DNA of 64,000 nucleotides from the NCBI GenBank assembly GCA_027422505.1, contig JAPQWV010000744.1, forward strand, positions 183,001 to 247,000, written 5' to 3'. This DNA is from Craterostigma plantagineum (lineage: Eukaryota > Streptophyta > Magnoliopsida > Lamiales > Linderniaceae). The notes beneath the pieces were generated by a model, which was not told the origin of the DNA, searched no databases, and saw nothing but the letters and a program-made list of their open reading frames with translations. The position numbers were made by a program, and so were the translations under genes. This document shows positions 1 to 12,546 of the stretch, in pieces (position 1 is the stretch's first letter; every line of letters starts with the position of its first letter).

Positions 1-268
1 TCCTTAACCACTAATTTCGACTTCTCCTTATTCAGTTGTTTCGAAATTTATCCAAAAGAAACCCTAAATTTCTAAATTATCATATTTCGAAATTATCTTA
101 CCCACACAACCTAATTTCAAAATTCCTCATAATCAATATCTAATTTCCAAGTAATGTTAGGTGTCATGTAGGCACGAAATTAAATAAATACTAAACATTA
201 AATCATATAGCCACATAATATGCATGCAAATTTATTGGCCAACTTACGCACGGGACCCGGGTATTACA
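1..268 (-). mobile_element. Start of a Ty3-type LTR, cut by the window edge
   Basis: Read on the minus strand, this begins TGTAATACCCGGGTCCCG and a little further on has TTGGCCAATAAAT. That is the same layout as the better preserved LTR start at 2100 (TGTAGGACCCC, then GGCCAATAAAT). It therefore looks like the first 268 bases of a related LTR inserted, in the same orientation, into the LTR that occupies 269-2100. The right side (269 onward) resumes sequence found deep inside the other LTR, around 31580 reversed. The rest lies outside the window. Confidence 0.55.
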
Positions 269-2100
269 CCTCTTACGTACTACATATGCGTGCAAATGCT
301 CATGCCATGTTCATGTAATATGCAGTTCATGCTATCATGCATATAAATAATCATATCGTAAAGTACAACTTAAGTGTGTTAATTGAATATTTTTTTTTGG
401 TTGGGTTTCGATCAATACTTCCAATTATTCAATTCCACTTAAGTTGCTTCCCCCCAAGTAAATTCTAAGTTAGGATATTGAAATTCCTAACATGATAAGC
501 TCGGCGAAAGTGATTAGCTACTAGAATTAGATTCGCTCGATTCAATTTCATTCACTTTATGTAAATTAAACCCTAGTTTCGATCAAAACTCATTTATATC
601 CAACCCCTAATTTCAATTGGTAGCTATCATTGGTTAGCTTCGCCCGATAGAAATCATTAGGGTTAGTTTCGGTCGAAACTTGTGAATCACTCGATTCTAC
701 TCACTTTCGATCGACGAGATGTATTATCAGATGAGTTTCGCCGTGCTATTTCATCATCATGACGTCATCAATTCGCCCGAAACCATGGACATCACGAGGC
801 GCTCAAAACCATGTGAGTTTCGCCGAGATCTCTTTCGATCGATTTAACGGTTTCGCCCGATTCTACTTGCAAATGATTAGTGTTTCGCCGTGTCTTACGT
901 CAGCCTTGACGTTATTTAGGTTTTGATCGAAACCATGCAAAGTGGTTAGCCACTTTAAATCAATTTAATAGGCTTGGTTATTTCATCATCATGACGTCAT
1001 CTAGATTTCGCTCGAAACTCTTCATGGGAAAGGATCACTTTCGAGCAATTGCATGGATTTGGTACGAGGTTTCGATCGATACTCAGGTAATGAAATGAGT
1101 TTCGGTCGAAACTCATGACTTATTAAATTTACTATCTTGCAAATTGATTTAATCGACTTAGATCTATTCAAATGTTGTCCGAAACTCTAGAATTAATTCC
1201 CTACTTTCGATCGAAAGTCCATTGGCTAATAGCATTCAATCGAAACTCTAATTCACTTATTCACTTTCGATCGAAACCCTAACATTCATCCCATCGAAAC
1301 TACATTTATCTCATTAACCTAGTCGAAACTCTTCAATTCCATCCTTTCTCTACCAAAATCGTGTTCTTAACTTAAAGGCACAATTCATAGGTTCTAAATC
1401 ATACCTTAAACTATCCGATCACAAATTCATCTAAATAAGGACCTTATCATGAGCTTAACTTCACACTTAGGGTTTTCGCATTCTTTCTCAAACTATAATT
1501 TCATTAATGACATTAATACATCTAATACTACTAGGTTTGCGGAAATTACAAAGCTTAAGGATGGAGTTTCACTTACCAATTTCGATATTCTAAGCTAGTT
1601 TGAGGAGATTCTTGGTTCGACTATCTCTCGGCCCTTCTCCTTGCCTTTGCTTTGCTTTTCGTTAGTTTTCAAGTGTGGTTATGGAGTTTTGGATTGTTAA
1701 CTTAGATATTTTGCTTTAAATAATGTTAATAGGCAAGGCGTGGGTTTCCATTGAATTAGGGATTGTTGTCTCCTATGTTGACTTAATTCAAATTGGGCCT
1801 AATTGTTAAATTCTAGCCCAAAGATAAAATGGCTAGCCCAAAATAAAATTCTAGCAAATTCTCCTTCAATTATCATTAGTCCTTTCCTTCACTATCATTT
1901 CGAAAATTTCCCTTCTTGGATTAAGGGTTATCATGAGCACATGTCATTGGCACTTAATTGCACATAATTCTCGTAACATTCACGAGCATAAAATCGTAAC
2001 ATCACATGAGCATATAACATATACGAAATTAAACACGTATCACTTAGTTCGTATACATAATTTATTGGCCGACCTAGTTTGCGGGGACTGGGGTCCTACA
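269..2100 (-). mobile_element. Tekay-like Ty3 LTR fragment, reversed
   Basis: On the minus strand this opens with TGTAGGACCCCAGTCCCC at 2100, matching the LTR start at 29601 (TGTAGGACCCCGGTCCCC), and ends near 285 in sequence matching the LTR interior around 31560-31590. It is the first 1.8 kb or so of a Tekay/Del-like LTR, diverged from the copies at 20562 and 29601. Positions 500-1350 are dense in TTTCGATCGAAA-type palindromes. No coding sequence of its element is visible here. Confidence 0.7.
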
Positions 2101-2131
2101 CTTAAGGACGAAATATCCTAAGTTGATTGGT

Positions 2132-3160
2132 CTATTTTGGGATACCATGTAGAGAGTCAGAATGCTCATGTTGTTCATTGTTGTGGAATGGCCTCCACTC
2201 CCACCCCGGGCGCTCCACAGCGTAAAATGCAGGACCTTGTAGAGAAAGAACAGATCTATTGGGAAGTTGGTTCAAAGCTTCTCCTTCAGAGAACTTTGGC
2301 TTATAGGTGGAATTCCAGAGTGCTTTTGCACAGTCTCGCATGGATACTTCAGAGGTACACCAGTAGACAAATCAAAGTAGCGGAGCCCTTCGTTCTCAAC
2401 TCCCAGCATCTCATTCACTTTAGCGCTATTCCATTCAAGGGTCTTGCCAAGCACATATGACTTCACTGTGACCTCAGTTTCGTCTTCAACGAAAGTGAGA
2501 TGGCATAGAAGAGTTTCACGGCCTCCACATACAAGGACTTGTCAATCCTCAGGAAATTTCCCAGCCTTATTCCGTCAGCCACGTCATGACTTGGCTATCA
2601 GCCAACTCATCAAACTTAACGCACCTACCGCATGCAACGCATCGCTTCTGAAGCTTCCCATGAAGTTCCTTGGCATTCTCAGTCAGAAATTTGATCTCGT
2701 CGGTGATTGCCTCTGGGTTTTCAGGATTGAACATGGCCTTCTCAGAATGATCCAGTGAGGGAGTTTTGTCTCGACGAGGAGACTCGATCGGAGCAGAGAT
2801 AGACTTTTCTGGTGAGCCAGACTTTTCTGGAGATGGGGGCTGATCGTGAGAAGAGGCAATAGATTGATCATGAGATGAAACAGGAGATGTAGTAGAGGGT
2901 TTGACGATCTTCGCTTTCTTCTTCTTCGGTTTCGTAGGAGATCTCGTGGATTTAGGGCAGCTTCTTGACTTCGGCGGGTGGATTTTGGAGAAAGTGGGGT
3001 TTCAGGTAAGGAACACTTTCCCTTATTGTCGGACTCAGTATCCAGTTCCAATGGAATCGCGTTCAATTCTTTGTCAGTAACCTGTATATCTGCAGGAGAC
3101 ACAACTATACCTTCCTCAGTAGCATCTGCGTTAGGAAACTCATCAAATGCAACGTGCATA
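2132..3160 (-). pseudogene. Decayed env-like 3' ORF of a SIRE-like copia element
   Basis: The minus-strand frames are broken. They begin with MHVAFDE near 3159, which in copia polyproteins follows the integrase. A Ser/Pro/Lys-rich stretch follows (about 3000-2760). Near 2466-2272 comes a segment with SYVLGKTLEWNSAKVNEML, which resembles the plant retroelement-associated domain catalogued as putative plant transposon protein (PF20167-like; recognised by pattern, not searched). Sireviruses can carry an extra env-like ORF after pol, and the position fits. Reverse transcriptase and RNase H are missing between the integrase and this part. The product's function is unknown and it cannot be made intact here. 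Confidence 0.5.
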
Positions 3161-3735
3161 GATTATCATTCAAAATGAAACATTTGCAGCCAAATACATG
3201 GAAGTATCCTATGTTAGGGGTTTTATCATTCCAAAGTTCGTAGGCAGTTCTCTTAATAGTCGGTCTAAGGAAAATTCTATTCGAGACATAACATGCCGTA
3301 CTAAAAGCCTCGGCCCAAAAATGTTTTGGAGTATTATATTCGCTCAACATAGTCCTAGCCATTTCTTGTAATACTCTATTTTTCTCTCGACCACTCCGTT
3401 CTGTTGAGGCGTAATAGGAGCTCAAAAATTATGACTATAACAATTTTCATCACAAAAGAATGCAAAGGATTTACTATCTAATTCTAGACCATTATCACTC
3501 CTAATCTTACGGACCTTCATCTCTTTCTCATTTTCTAGCTTCTTAATCAATGGCGCCAGATTATCTAAAGCCTCACTTTTGTGCGCTAGAAATAAGACCC
3601 ATGTGTACCTAGTATAGTCGTCTACGATAACAAAGGCATATCGTTTACCTCTCAATGACATAACCTGTACCGGACCAAAAAGATCAAGATGCAGCAGTTC
3701 CAGTGGTCTGGACGTAGAGATCACATTCTTAGGCG
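3161..3735 (-). pseudogene. Ty1/copia integrase fragment
   Basis: Minus-strand reading frames give a copia integrase core: LELLHLDLFGPV (first catalytic Asp), VDDYTRYTWV, IRSDNG (second Asp), then after a frameshift AYYAST-like sequence with a degraded third-acid region, and HVFGCKCFILN. The enzyme would insert retrotransposon cDNA in the nucleus. The fragment has frameshifts near 3425 and is cut at 3735, where Athila LTR sequence starts. Its missing upstream part reappears on the same strand at 17099-17870, so one copia element has been split by the Athila insertion, with loss of some sequence at the break. Confidence 0.8.
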
Positions 3736-4733
3736 GAAGAACACTAGAAGCAGCCCCGTGATTCGGAGAAGCTCAAGGACGATCCAACAACGCAGCTACG
3801 CCTAGCCGATTGAGGAACGAGAGCTCCACCTCAGAAACGCCATATTCACTTCTTAGGGACGTTTTTATGAGTTCTGTATCCTCGTTTCCTATTAATCTCG
3901 TTGTTGTTTTGCCTAATATGAGTAGCTAATCCTCTTGTGTGTTTGGGAGTAAATGAACGTTGGGTTATGTCGTAGTTAAGGCGTAAGATAATCGTGAACA
4001 CGTGTACTCGACTATTTATCGTTCTATGATATTGCTTCTTTACATCAATATGTCTATGTGTTGATGTGAATGTATGGTACCTCGTTTAGGGCGACAGCTA
4101 AATAACGACTAGGCCATTCGTAGACGTTAGGATTCGAGTATAGGGCGACAGCAAATACTCGATCCTCGCCGTCTAGTAATTACTAAACTTAGATTCCCAC
4201 AAGCGTTTAGGGCGACAGCAAATCCGTGAGTGGGTAGGAAATTACTGCGATTTAGTCGATAATCACGTAGGAGCGATTTTCCGTAGCCTTTGCCGATAGC
4301 ACCCAGCGGGATTCGAATCCCGAACACATATTTGTCATCTTAAGTCACTCGTATTATTTCTAAAAAAGCGAGTAGGGTAAAAGAAAAGAGATTCGGATAG
4401 AAGAGCGATTAGTAGAAGGCGAATGAATAAGATCCCTTCGATTGAATTCCGAAGTCGCTTCATCGAAACTAAGGGAAAGAGAGTTTAAAGGCTAAGCAGG
4501 GCTGCTCTGTTAAATTAGCTCGTAGTATAAACAAATCCTGCTATTTTATTTAGGTTAAGTATCGAGTCGATAGGTCAATACTAGTAATCAATTTATTCCT
4601 CATGTTCGATACTCGGATATTCACTATAGCTATATTACAAACGATAGGTACACTGCCTATCGCGCGTGGCTAATATATTCGTTTTAATTATTACTTGACG
4701 TACTTGCATGAACCTATAATATATTAACGTACA
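3736..4733 (+). repeat. Athila-like 5' LTR, truncated
   Basis: This matches 16199-17098 of the 3' LTR and ends with the same AACGTACA. The first 740 bases or so of the LTR, including the TCACGGCCGTGA array, are absent. A block at 4361-4500 (about 140 bases) replaces about 35 unrelated bases in the 3' LTR (16824-16858). Confidence 0.85.
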
Positions 4734-5097
4734 CGCGCCACTATTATTTGTTAAATTTTCGTTTCAAGTGTTCAAGTGGATTAAGTTAGTTATTAGTTCT
4801 ATGTTCACTCGTTTGCGTTTCCAAGTAATTATTATTTGCTTTATTCCTTCAAGTTGTCTGTCATTCGTCGCTAATTTCGCTTCCACTCATTGAAGGTACT
4901 GTTTGACAGTGGATGACCCGAAGCCACCCATCAGGTCCCATTGTTGAAGGTTACGAAGGCAACTCAGATACAATTCTGAAGGCACGTCTAGTAACTATCA
5001 GGAAGCGCTAGTTAGCTACTCAGAGGACAACTCTCAGGAGTCCGCAGAAAATTCTCGAACAGAGGCATCTGTAGACGGTCGAGAGACAGAAGTCGAG
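4734..5097 (+). other. Athila leader between LTR and gag
   Basis: This is the untranslated stretch from the LTR end to the first gag ATG. The expected primer binding site should start within a few bases of 4733, but I see no convincing match to the 3' end of a tRNA there (the sequence begins CGCGCCACTATT). It may be degraded. No ORF is supported. Confidence 0.6.
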
Positions 5098-6370
5098 ATG
5101 GCTGAACGCAGAGTGCCCATCCACCAAGACCAAGAAGAGGAACAATCTCTACAAGATCTACTCAAGAGCGCCTCTCTAGGCGGTACCGAATCGGCGATTG
5201 TGATTCCACCGATCGAGAACAACAATTTCGAGTTGAAGCATGCTTGGCTTCAAATGATCTTTCAGACGGCTCAATTCGAGGGGAACTCTGATGATGATCC
5301 ATACTCCCACCTGAAAGCCTTTTTAACATTAACGGACAACATCCAGATTAACGGAGTCCCGAGTGACGCGATCAAACTGATGTTGTTTCCATTCTCGCTC
5401 AAGTACATGGCGAAGGACTGGCTGGAGATGCTACCGCCCAGATCAATCACTATGTGGGAAGAACTGCGAGCAGCAATCATTGGCCATTACTTTCCATTGT
5501 CAAAGGTATTAAGGTTGAAGACGGAGATCTCCCTTTTTCACCAGAAGGATTCAGAGAATCTTTACGAGGTGTGGGAGAGGTACAAGTCACTGTTAAAGAA
5601 GTGCCCACAACACGGAATGTCGAAGGCAGCCATGATCAACCGAAGGGCCTTAATGATCAAACCGTTCATATGCTAGACGGAGCCGCGGGAGGAGGGCTCG
5701 TGAAGCTCAATGCCACAGACGCCTGTAGTCTAATAGAAGACTACTCAAGGAACAGCTTCATGAGAGGCAATACGAGGATAAAGACTCCAGGAGTGTTTGG
5801 GGTGAGCGAGGAGACCGCTAAAAATGCCAAGTTCGAGGCGCTGCAACAACAAATTGCAACTACAAATTCCCAGCTCCAGATGGTGATCAACACACTACTT
5901 CCAAAGGCAGGGCAAACACAGCACTGCATGCCGTGATGACAACCCCACCACCTCAGAAGCCATACACACCACAGTGCGAGATTTGTGGCCCAGCTCATGA
6001 GACTTCAGAGTGCTAATTAGGGCAGTCATTAGAGCACGTGGACTATATGGAGAATTACCAAGGCCAGTGGAGTTTTCAACCTCGAGCGCATCCAAATCTG
6101 GCGTATGGGAACCAAAACCACCATAGCCAAGGGCCACCGAGATTCCAACCTAGACCATCTGGTTTCCAAGGAGGAACTCACGTCCGTATCAGAATGCTTC
6201 TGCGGGGTCGGGATCCAATGATATGAGGAGATGAAGGATATGATGAAGACGCTCCTCACAAATTTCAGCAACACTACTCAAGCCCACGAGAGTCGAATGA
6301 CTAAGATGGAGGAGTACATGGAAGTACGTGCCCAGAACATCGACGCCTCTATCAAGAAATTGGAGCAATA
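5098..6370 (+). pseudogene. Athila-like gag
   Basis: The frame from ATG 5098 gives a Ty3-type retrotransposon gag capsid domain: AWLQMIFQTAQFEG, DPYSHLKAFL, SLKYMAKDWLEMLPP, LYEVWERYKSLLKKCP. A frameshift near 5640 breaks it, and the protein continues in another frame with GLNDQTVHMLDGAAGG and a coiled segment around 5820-5900. A single zinc-knuckle-like motif CEICGPAHETSEC lies near 5975-6015 and is followed at once by a stop. The product would assemble into virus-like particles in the cytoplasm. It has at least one frameshift and two stops, so it is nonfunctional. Confidence 0.8.
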
Positions 6371-7735
6371 AGTGGGCCAGATGGCGAAGCAGTTGGCTGA
6401 GCGAACTTAGGGATCACTTCCAAGTTACACCGAGCCAAACCCTAAGGAATATTGCAAAGCAGTGACCCTGAGGAACGAAAGAGAGTTGCAAGAGGTACCC
6501 CCCAAAAAGAAGTCAAATGATAAAGTTGAGGTCGAGATCCACGACAAGCCAGAAGTTGAGGTAAGCAAAGGCGATGATGTTGAAAAGGCCGAAGCTGAGA
6601 AGGAGAAGATCGAGCCTGAAAAAGGAAAGGCAAAGGAGATTGAGCGACCACCGGTGAAGCCGTACCAGCCGAAGATCCCCTACCCAGCTCGGTTGAAGAA
6701 AGATAAAGACGAGGCGCAGTTCAGTAAATTTATGAATATGTGTAAAGAATTACATATTAACTTACCGTTTGTTGAAGCTATCACGCAGATGCCTAGTTTT
6801 GCTAAGTTCCTGAAGGACTTATTAAGAACCGACGGAAACTCGAGCACGTGTACAGTATGCCTACGAGGAGAATGCTGGCGATACTCCAGAACAAGATGCC
6901 AAAAAAGCTCAAAGACCCAGGGAGTTTTACTATTCTTTGCCTTATAGGCGATTTAGTCGTTGATCTTGCTTTAGCCGATTTAGGCGCTAGTATAAATTTA
7001 ATGCCGTATTCCATGTTTAAGCGCTTATGATTAGGTGAACCACAACCCACTAGGATGAGCCTTTAATTTGCTGATAGATCGTTAAAATACCCTCGAGGTG
7101 TTATAGAGAATGTCCTAGTTAAGGTAGGTAAATTCGTGATTCCCGCCGATTTGTTATCCTAGATATGGAGGAGGATGATAACGTCCCGTTGATCCTAGGT
7201 AGACCATTCTTAGCTACAGGGAAAACTATGATAGATGTTAGGAATGGGACGTTGACTCTGACGGTAGATGGCGAGAAAGTTACGTTCAATATGGCCGAAT
7301 CGAGGAAGAAAAGTAATGATCATGATGATAAATGTTATTACATAGATACCTTTGAGCACGATTTTCTCTTTTCTGTGCAAGGTCTATCACAGGTTTTGAG
7401 CGAGGAGGACACCAGAATGATTATGGCAATCGATGAGTGTGGGGAGGAAGTGGACGAGCCTATCATAGCCATCGACGAGAGTAGCAAAGAAGACAAGGAA
7501 AAGAGCTCGGTCGAGGAGCCACCAGTCCTCGAGTTGAAGCCGCTGCCCGACCACCTCGAGTATGCATTCCTTGGCAGCAACGGAGGGTTACCAGTCGTCA
7601 TCTCATCGAGCCTTGACGACGGACAAAAGGGGCAACTCTTAGATGTGTTGAGAGCCCATAAGAAGGCGAAGCGTGGAAGATTTCCGACATCAGGGCAATC
7701 AATCCGAGCTACTGTACGCACAAGATTCTGATGGA
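6371..7735 (+). pseudogene. Athila-like gag-pol linker and aspartic protease
   Basis: A Lys/Glu-rich linker (6500-6660) leads to the Athila/Tat signature PYQPKIPYPARLKKDK, then ELHINLPFVEA and QMPSFAKFLKDLL. After a frameshift come the protease segments DLGASINLMP (active-site Asp at about 6983) and, from 7165, VPLILGRPFLATG, the flap and second half typical of these proteases. The protease would cut the polyprotein. Stops at 7028 and around 7157 and the change of frame show decay. Confidence 0.78.
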
Positions 7736-9050
7736 GGACAAGTTCAAGCCGGTTGCCCAACGTCAAAGGCGACTTAACCCCAACATGAAGGATGTCGTGA
7801 AGAAGGTGGTGATTAAGTTGCTTGACGCAGGGATGATTACCCCATTTTAGATAGTGCTTGGGTAAGTCCGGTCCAAGTGGTTCCGAATAAGGGAGGAATG
7901 ACGGTCGTCACGAACGACAAGAACGAGTTGATTCCAACAAGGACCATTACTGGGTGGCGCGTGTGCATCTACTACAGAAAATTGAACGATGCCACGAGAA
8001 AGGATCATTTTCCCTTACCATTCATTGACCAGATGTTAGAAAAATTATCTGGTCATTCATTTTATTGCTTTCTTGATGGTTTATCAGGATACCTGCAGAT
8101 CTCTATTGCGCCTGAGGACCAAGAGAAGACCACCTTCACTTGTCCCTTCGGCACATTTGCATACCGAAGGATGCCATTTGGTCTGTGCAATGCTCCAGCC
8201 ACCTTCCAGCGATGTATGATGGCTATACTCGACGAGTTGGTAGGTGAGGTAATGGAGGTGTTTATGGATGATTTTTCTGTATTTGGATCATCGTTTGATG
8301 TGTGCCTTGCTAATCTGAAGCTCGTACTCGCACGTTGTGGGATACGAACTTGGCACTTAATTGGGAAAAGTGCCATTTCATGGTTCGAGAAGGTATAGTT
8401 TTGGGTCATAAGATATCCTCTAAAGGAATCGAAGTGGACCGAGCTAAGTTAGAAATGATAGAAAAACTACCCATTCCCTCGAACGTAAGGTCTAGGACAT
8501 GCTGGGTTTTATCGTAGGTTCATTAAGGACTTCTCTAAGATTGCACGACCCATGTCTAGATTACTTGAAAAAGATGCTCCTTTTGAGTTTAACTATGAAT
8601 GCTTGCATGCCTTTAACTTGCTTAAGGAGCGACTGTTCGCAGCACCTATTATGGTTGCCCCTGACTGGGGGTTACCGTTTGAACTAATGTGCGATGCGAG
8701 TGATTACGCAGTTGGAGCCGTACTAGGGCAGCGCAAGGACAACCATTTCAGGCCGATTTACTACGCCAGCAAGACGTTAGACGCAGCCCAAGCCAACTAC
8801 ACGACCACGGAAAAGGAGCTTTTAGCTGTCGTGTTCGCCTTCAATAAATTCAGGTCATACCTTATTTTATCGAAAGTTATTGTTTTCACTGATCACTCTG
8901 CCCTTAAGTATTTACTAGCGAAGCCGGACGCCAAGCCTCGGCTAATTAGATGGATCTTACACCTTCAAGAGTTCGATATAGAGATCCGAGACAAGAAGGG
9001 AGCAGAGAATCTGGCGGCAGATCACCTCTCTCGACTAGAGGAGTCCGAAA
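7736..9050 (+). pseudogene. Athila-like reverse transcriptase and RNase H
   Basis: The RT palm is clear: RVCIYYRKLNDATRKDHFPL, LDGLSGYLQI, RRMPFGLCNAPATFQRCM, and the catalytic box FMDDFSVFG (in place of YxDD) near 8260-8286. After frameshifts near 8340-8560 the RNase H domain follows: [46 protein letters not shown], and ADHLSRLE near 9020. These enzymes copy element RNA into cDNA. Stops at about 7849 and 8396 and frameshifts between RT and RNase H prevent a full product. Confidence 0.85.
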
Positions 9051-10420
9051 TTCAGAACAAGGACGACAAAGCAATTCAGGACACATTCCCAGACGAGCAC
9101 TTGTACTCAATCCAAGTGGTAAGTGATGATACTCCTTGGTTCGCAGATTATGCTAATTATCTTGTTGCGAGGATTCTACCAAAGGGGTACACAAGTCAGC
9201 AAAAGAACAAATTCTTTTCTGAGAAGTACTACATCTGGGAACATCCGTATCTTTTCAGGCGATGTGCAGACCAGGTGATACGACGATGTATCGCTTCTCC
9301 TGAGACGACGAAGATTCTCGGGCATTGCCATAGCGGACCAATTGGAGGGCACTACGCAGCCAATCGAACAGCTCAGAAGGTACTGGAAAGAGGTTTTTAT
9401 TGGCCTACGATTTTTAGACGCCCAACGGTACGTTGACATTTGTGATCAATGTCAGCGCGCAGGTAATATCTCTAAACGCGATGAAATTCCTCAAAACGTT
9501 ATTTTAGTTTGTGAGATCTTTGATGTTTGGGGTATAGACTTCATGGGTCCGTTTCCTAGCTCGTATAATAATAAGTACATTTTGGTTGCTGTAGACTATG
9601 TGTCTAAGTTGGCCGAGGCGCAAACTTTACCCACGAACAATGCTAGGGTTGTTGTTCGATTTTTACGAGCACTATTTTCACGATTTGGGGCACCTAGATG
9701 CATCGTTAGCGATAGAGGCACTCATTTCTGCAACACCCAATTTGCACATACACTACAGCGTGATGGTGTGAGACACAGCTTATCCACCCCGTATCACCCT
9801 CAGGCTAGCGGTCAGGTAGAAGTAGTGAACCGCGAGTTAAAACGTATCCTTGAGAAACTATAGATGGGAACCGTAAGGAGTGGGCGAATAAGCTTAATGA
9901 TGCACTATGGGCGTATAGGACTGCGTATAAGGCGCCAATAGGCACTACACCATATAGATTGGTCTACGGGAAGGCATGCCACCTCCCCGTAGAAATCGAA
10001 CATAAAGCCTATTGGGCAATCAAGTCATTGGACATGGATTTGGGAAAAGCCGGCGGAAAGCGGCAACTCCAAATTAATGAGCTAAACGAGTGGCATTTAT
10101 CAGCTTATGATAACGCTAGAATGTATAAGGAGCGTTCAAAAACCTACCATGACAGCAAAATTAGGCGCAGACGAGAATTTCAAGAAGGGGACCAAGTCCT
10201 CCTCTTTAATTCTCGACTTAGGCTTTTTCATGGCAAGCTTAGATCACGTTGGTCAGGACCGTTCACTGTCACTCGTGTTTTTTCGTACGGTACAGTTGAG
10301 ATTTCAGGTATGGAGCAGGGTACTTTCAAGGTGAACGGACATCGGTTAAAGCACTACCAGGGAGGCGAGGAAGACTTGAGCGACAAGGAGGTATTATACC
10401 TCGATTTCAAGCTAACCTAA
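9051..10420 (+). pseudogene. Athila-like integrase
   Basis: The zinc-binding N-terminus ([16 protein letters not shown], then [11 protein letters not shown] after a frameshift near 9410) precedes the catalytic core. Acidic residues lie in [10 protein letters not shown] (about 9530), IVSDRGTHF (about 9705) and the [10 protein letters not shown] motif (about 9815). A stop at 9861 interrupts, then AYRTAYKAPIGTTPYRLVYG and KWKGPF-like RSRWSGPFTVTRV follow, ending at 10420. No chromodomain is seen, as expected for Athila. It would insert cDNA into the genome; as it stands it is broken by one frameshift and one stop. Confidence 0.85.
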
Positions 10421-12546
10421 GTGTCAACGAGGTACGTCAGGCTAAGACGTTAAAAGAAGCGCTTCTTGGGAGGCAACCCAGGTATTTCTATTTATGTTTT
10501 AGGCATTATTTTGAAAAAAAATTTAATAATCTAAAACTTTTTATATTAAATTAAACAATAATAATAATAACATTAAAATTTAATTAATAATAATATTATT
10601 GCGAATATGGAGGATGATCACAACGCAGAGCCTAGAGACGAGATAGGAACGATAGTTTTAATTCATAAAAGATGGTTACAATACCATTACAACGTGTGAA
10701 GGTCCAACACAAAAGCAACTAAACTGTGAATAACACAAAAGACAGAACAATAGTTTATTTTGCTTCATAAGGGCGGTTACACACAAGTGCACCTTGTGAT
10801 AACCCAACACACGAAAGCTAGTAAAACTCCGAACAAACCCAAAAGAAGAGTAAGGTAGAGTGAATAGCATATCTAAATTATGACGAATCCTTGCATACTC
10901 CTCACTCTCATTCTCACGGTCTTGTTGCTGTCCCCAATTCATAGTGGATAGCTAACCCAGAATTTCAAAAATAAGATTGTTGAAGACGTGGGATTTATGG
11001 CAGATGATGCTATTGTGGTGTTCTACCAATGTCCATTTTTAGGCATGAATGGCACAAAAATATCATTAGCATACCCGGCATATCCATTAAATGATACAGA
11101 CGAATTTTTGACTTACAAGATTTGACGCCGCGTGAGAAAGCGATATTTCCCTTGTCGATTATCAGATTTTTCCTCGCGAAAATCGTTCTCGAAAAATTCG
11201 TCAATTGCGTGTCAATCATAGTTAAAATATATATTATTTAATCATAATATAAATATAAAAATAAAAAAAATAAAAAATTAAAGGGGGGGGGGGCATGTCA
11301 CGGCCTTGAGAACCTAACTCACGGCCGTGATGTTATAACCTACGTACACTGTCCCTCTTCATGGCTTAATTCACGGCCATGAACTACGTCAACCTAAATA
11401 GCCTAAGCCAGTGCCTCGAGTCACGGCTAGACGTTACACTCTCACGACCGTGGCTTATTTCGGGAAAAAAAAATATACGCATTCACGGCCAGTGCTCTGC
11501 CAAGCCACGGCCGTGGAAGTCCCTAAATGGACTCTGGCAGAGTTGACGGCCTTTTGCTTAGGCATTACCGGCCGTGAATGTTAGGCCACGATCCCATGCC
11601 ACCCACTGCACCTTGTCACGGCTTGTGGATAAGAGATCACGGCCGTGACTTGGAGGTGATATAAAAAAAGATTATACTATTAAAAAAAAATAAAATAAAA
11701 AAAATATATATATAAAAAAATATATATATATATATATTTAAGTTGTCACGGCCCGTGTCTCAGGAGTCACGGCCGTGACGTTGGCGGGCTTAACTCACTG
11801 TCCGCTGTCACGGCCCAGGACCCATGAGTCACGGCCGTGACATGCGGCACAAGAAGCCTTCTGCTCCTCTTCACGGCCTGTTGCTTGATATTCACGGCCG
11901 TGAATGTCGCGATTTTACCTTACTAATACTTATTTCATCACCCTTTCTTCGTCTCTTTCACACAAACACAACGACAATCGAAAATTTCTTCTCTTCTTTC
12001 ACCCCTAACACCACCGTGCGACCTCTGCACCATCGAACAACCTCCGGCGACACCAACAACCAAACACATACCCACAATTTAAATTCAGTAAAATCAACAG
12101 GTATGAATTTTCGCTACCCTACCTTTCGAATTAAAGGTTTTTCGAGGGTGGGACCCATTTTATTTATACATTGCTCTCTCATGAGTCAATTTATGTTATG
12201 AATGCCTTGGCTTTGATTAATTTCTTGATTTCATCGGTTAATTGTGATTTTGGGATGATGAACCCTAATTTTGACAGTTAGGGATTTTTGAAATTGTTGA
12301 CGAAATTGATTGCGTTTAATGGGTTATTTGCCGAGATTCATTGAATGAAGTTCAAAAAAGTGCTTGGCTAATCGATTATTGCACTTAGAATGCATGTTCT
12401 AGCTCGTCTACTATGTGTTCGACAAAATGCCGCTTTGACTGTTCATATGTTCTTGCTTTAGAATTATCAATTTTCTCGTTTTGTTGGTCGAGCGAGCTGT
12501 GTTGATTATCTTTTCTCGCCAACTCACATTTAGACTTCTAGGTACT
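10421..12546 (+). other. Athila spacer between pol and third ORF
   Basis: About 2.1 kb without a credible gene. Just after pol, at 10459-10480, lies the purine-rich box containing GCTTCTTGGGAGGCAACC, a sequence I recognise as recurrent after pol in Athila-type elements. AT-rich runs (10500-10600, 11220-11280, 11660-11745) flank a region with a G run at 11283 and the palindrome array listed separately. The third ORF starts at 12547. Confidence 0.65.
11319..11903 (+). repeat. TCACGGCCGTGA palindrome array, internal copy
   Basis: The exact 12-bp palindrome TCACGGCCGTGA occurs at 11319, 11637, 11767, 11829 and 11892. Many partial copies (CACGGCC, GGCCGTGA) lie between. The same palindrome recurs in the LTR of this element (15657-16080). 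The array sits about 650 bases ahead of the third ORF. Seen directly; its role is unknown. Confidence 0.85.

Noticed and set aside
11690..11745. AT dinucleotide run as a possible promoter or matrix attachment site
   Set aside because: A plain low-complexity run, no further support.
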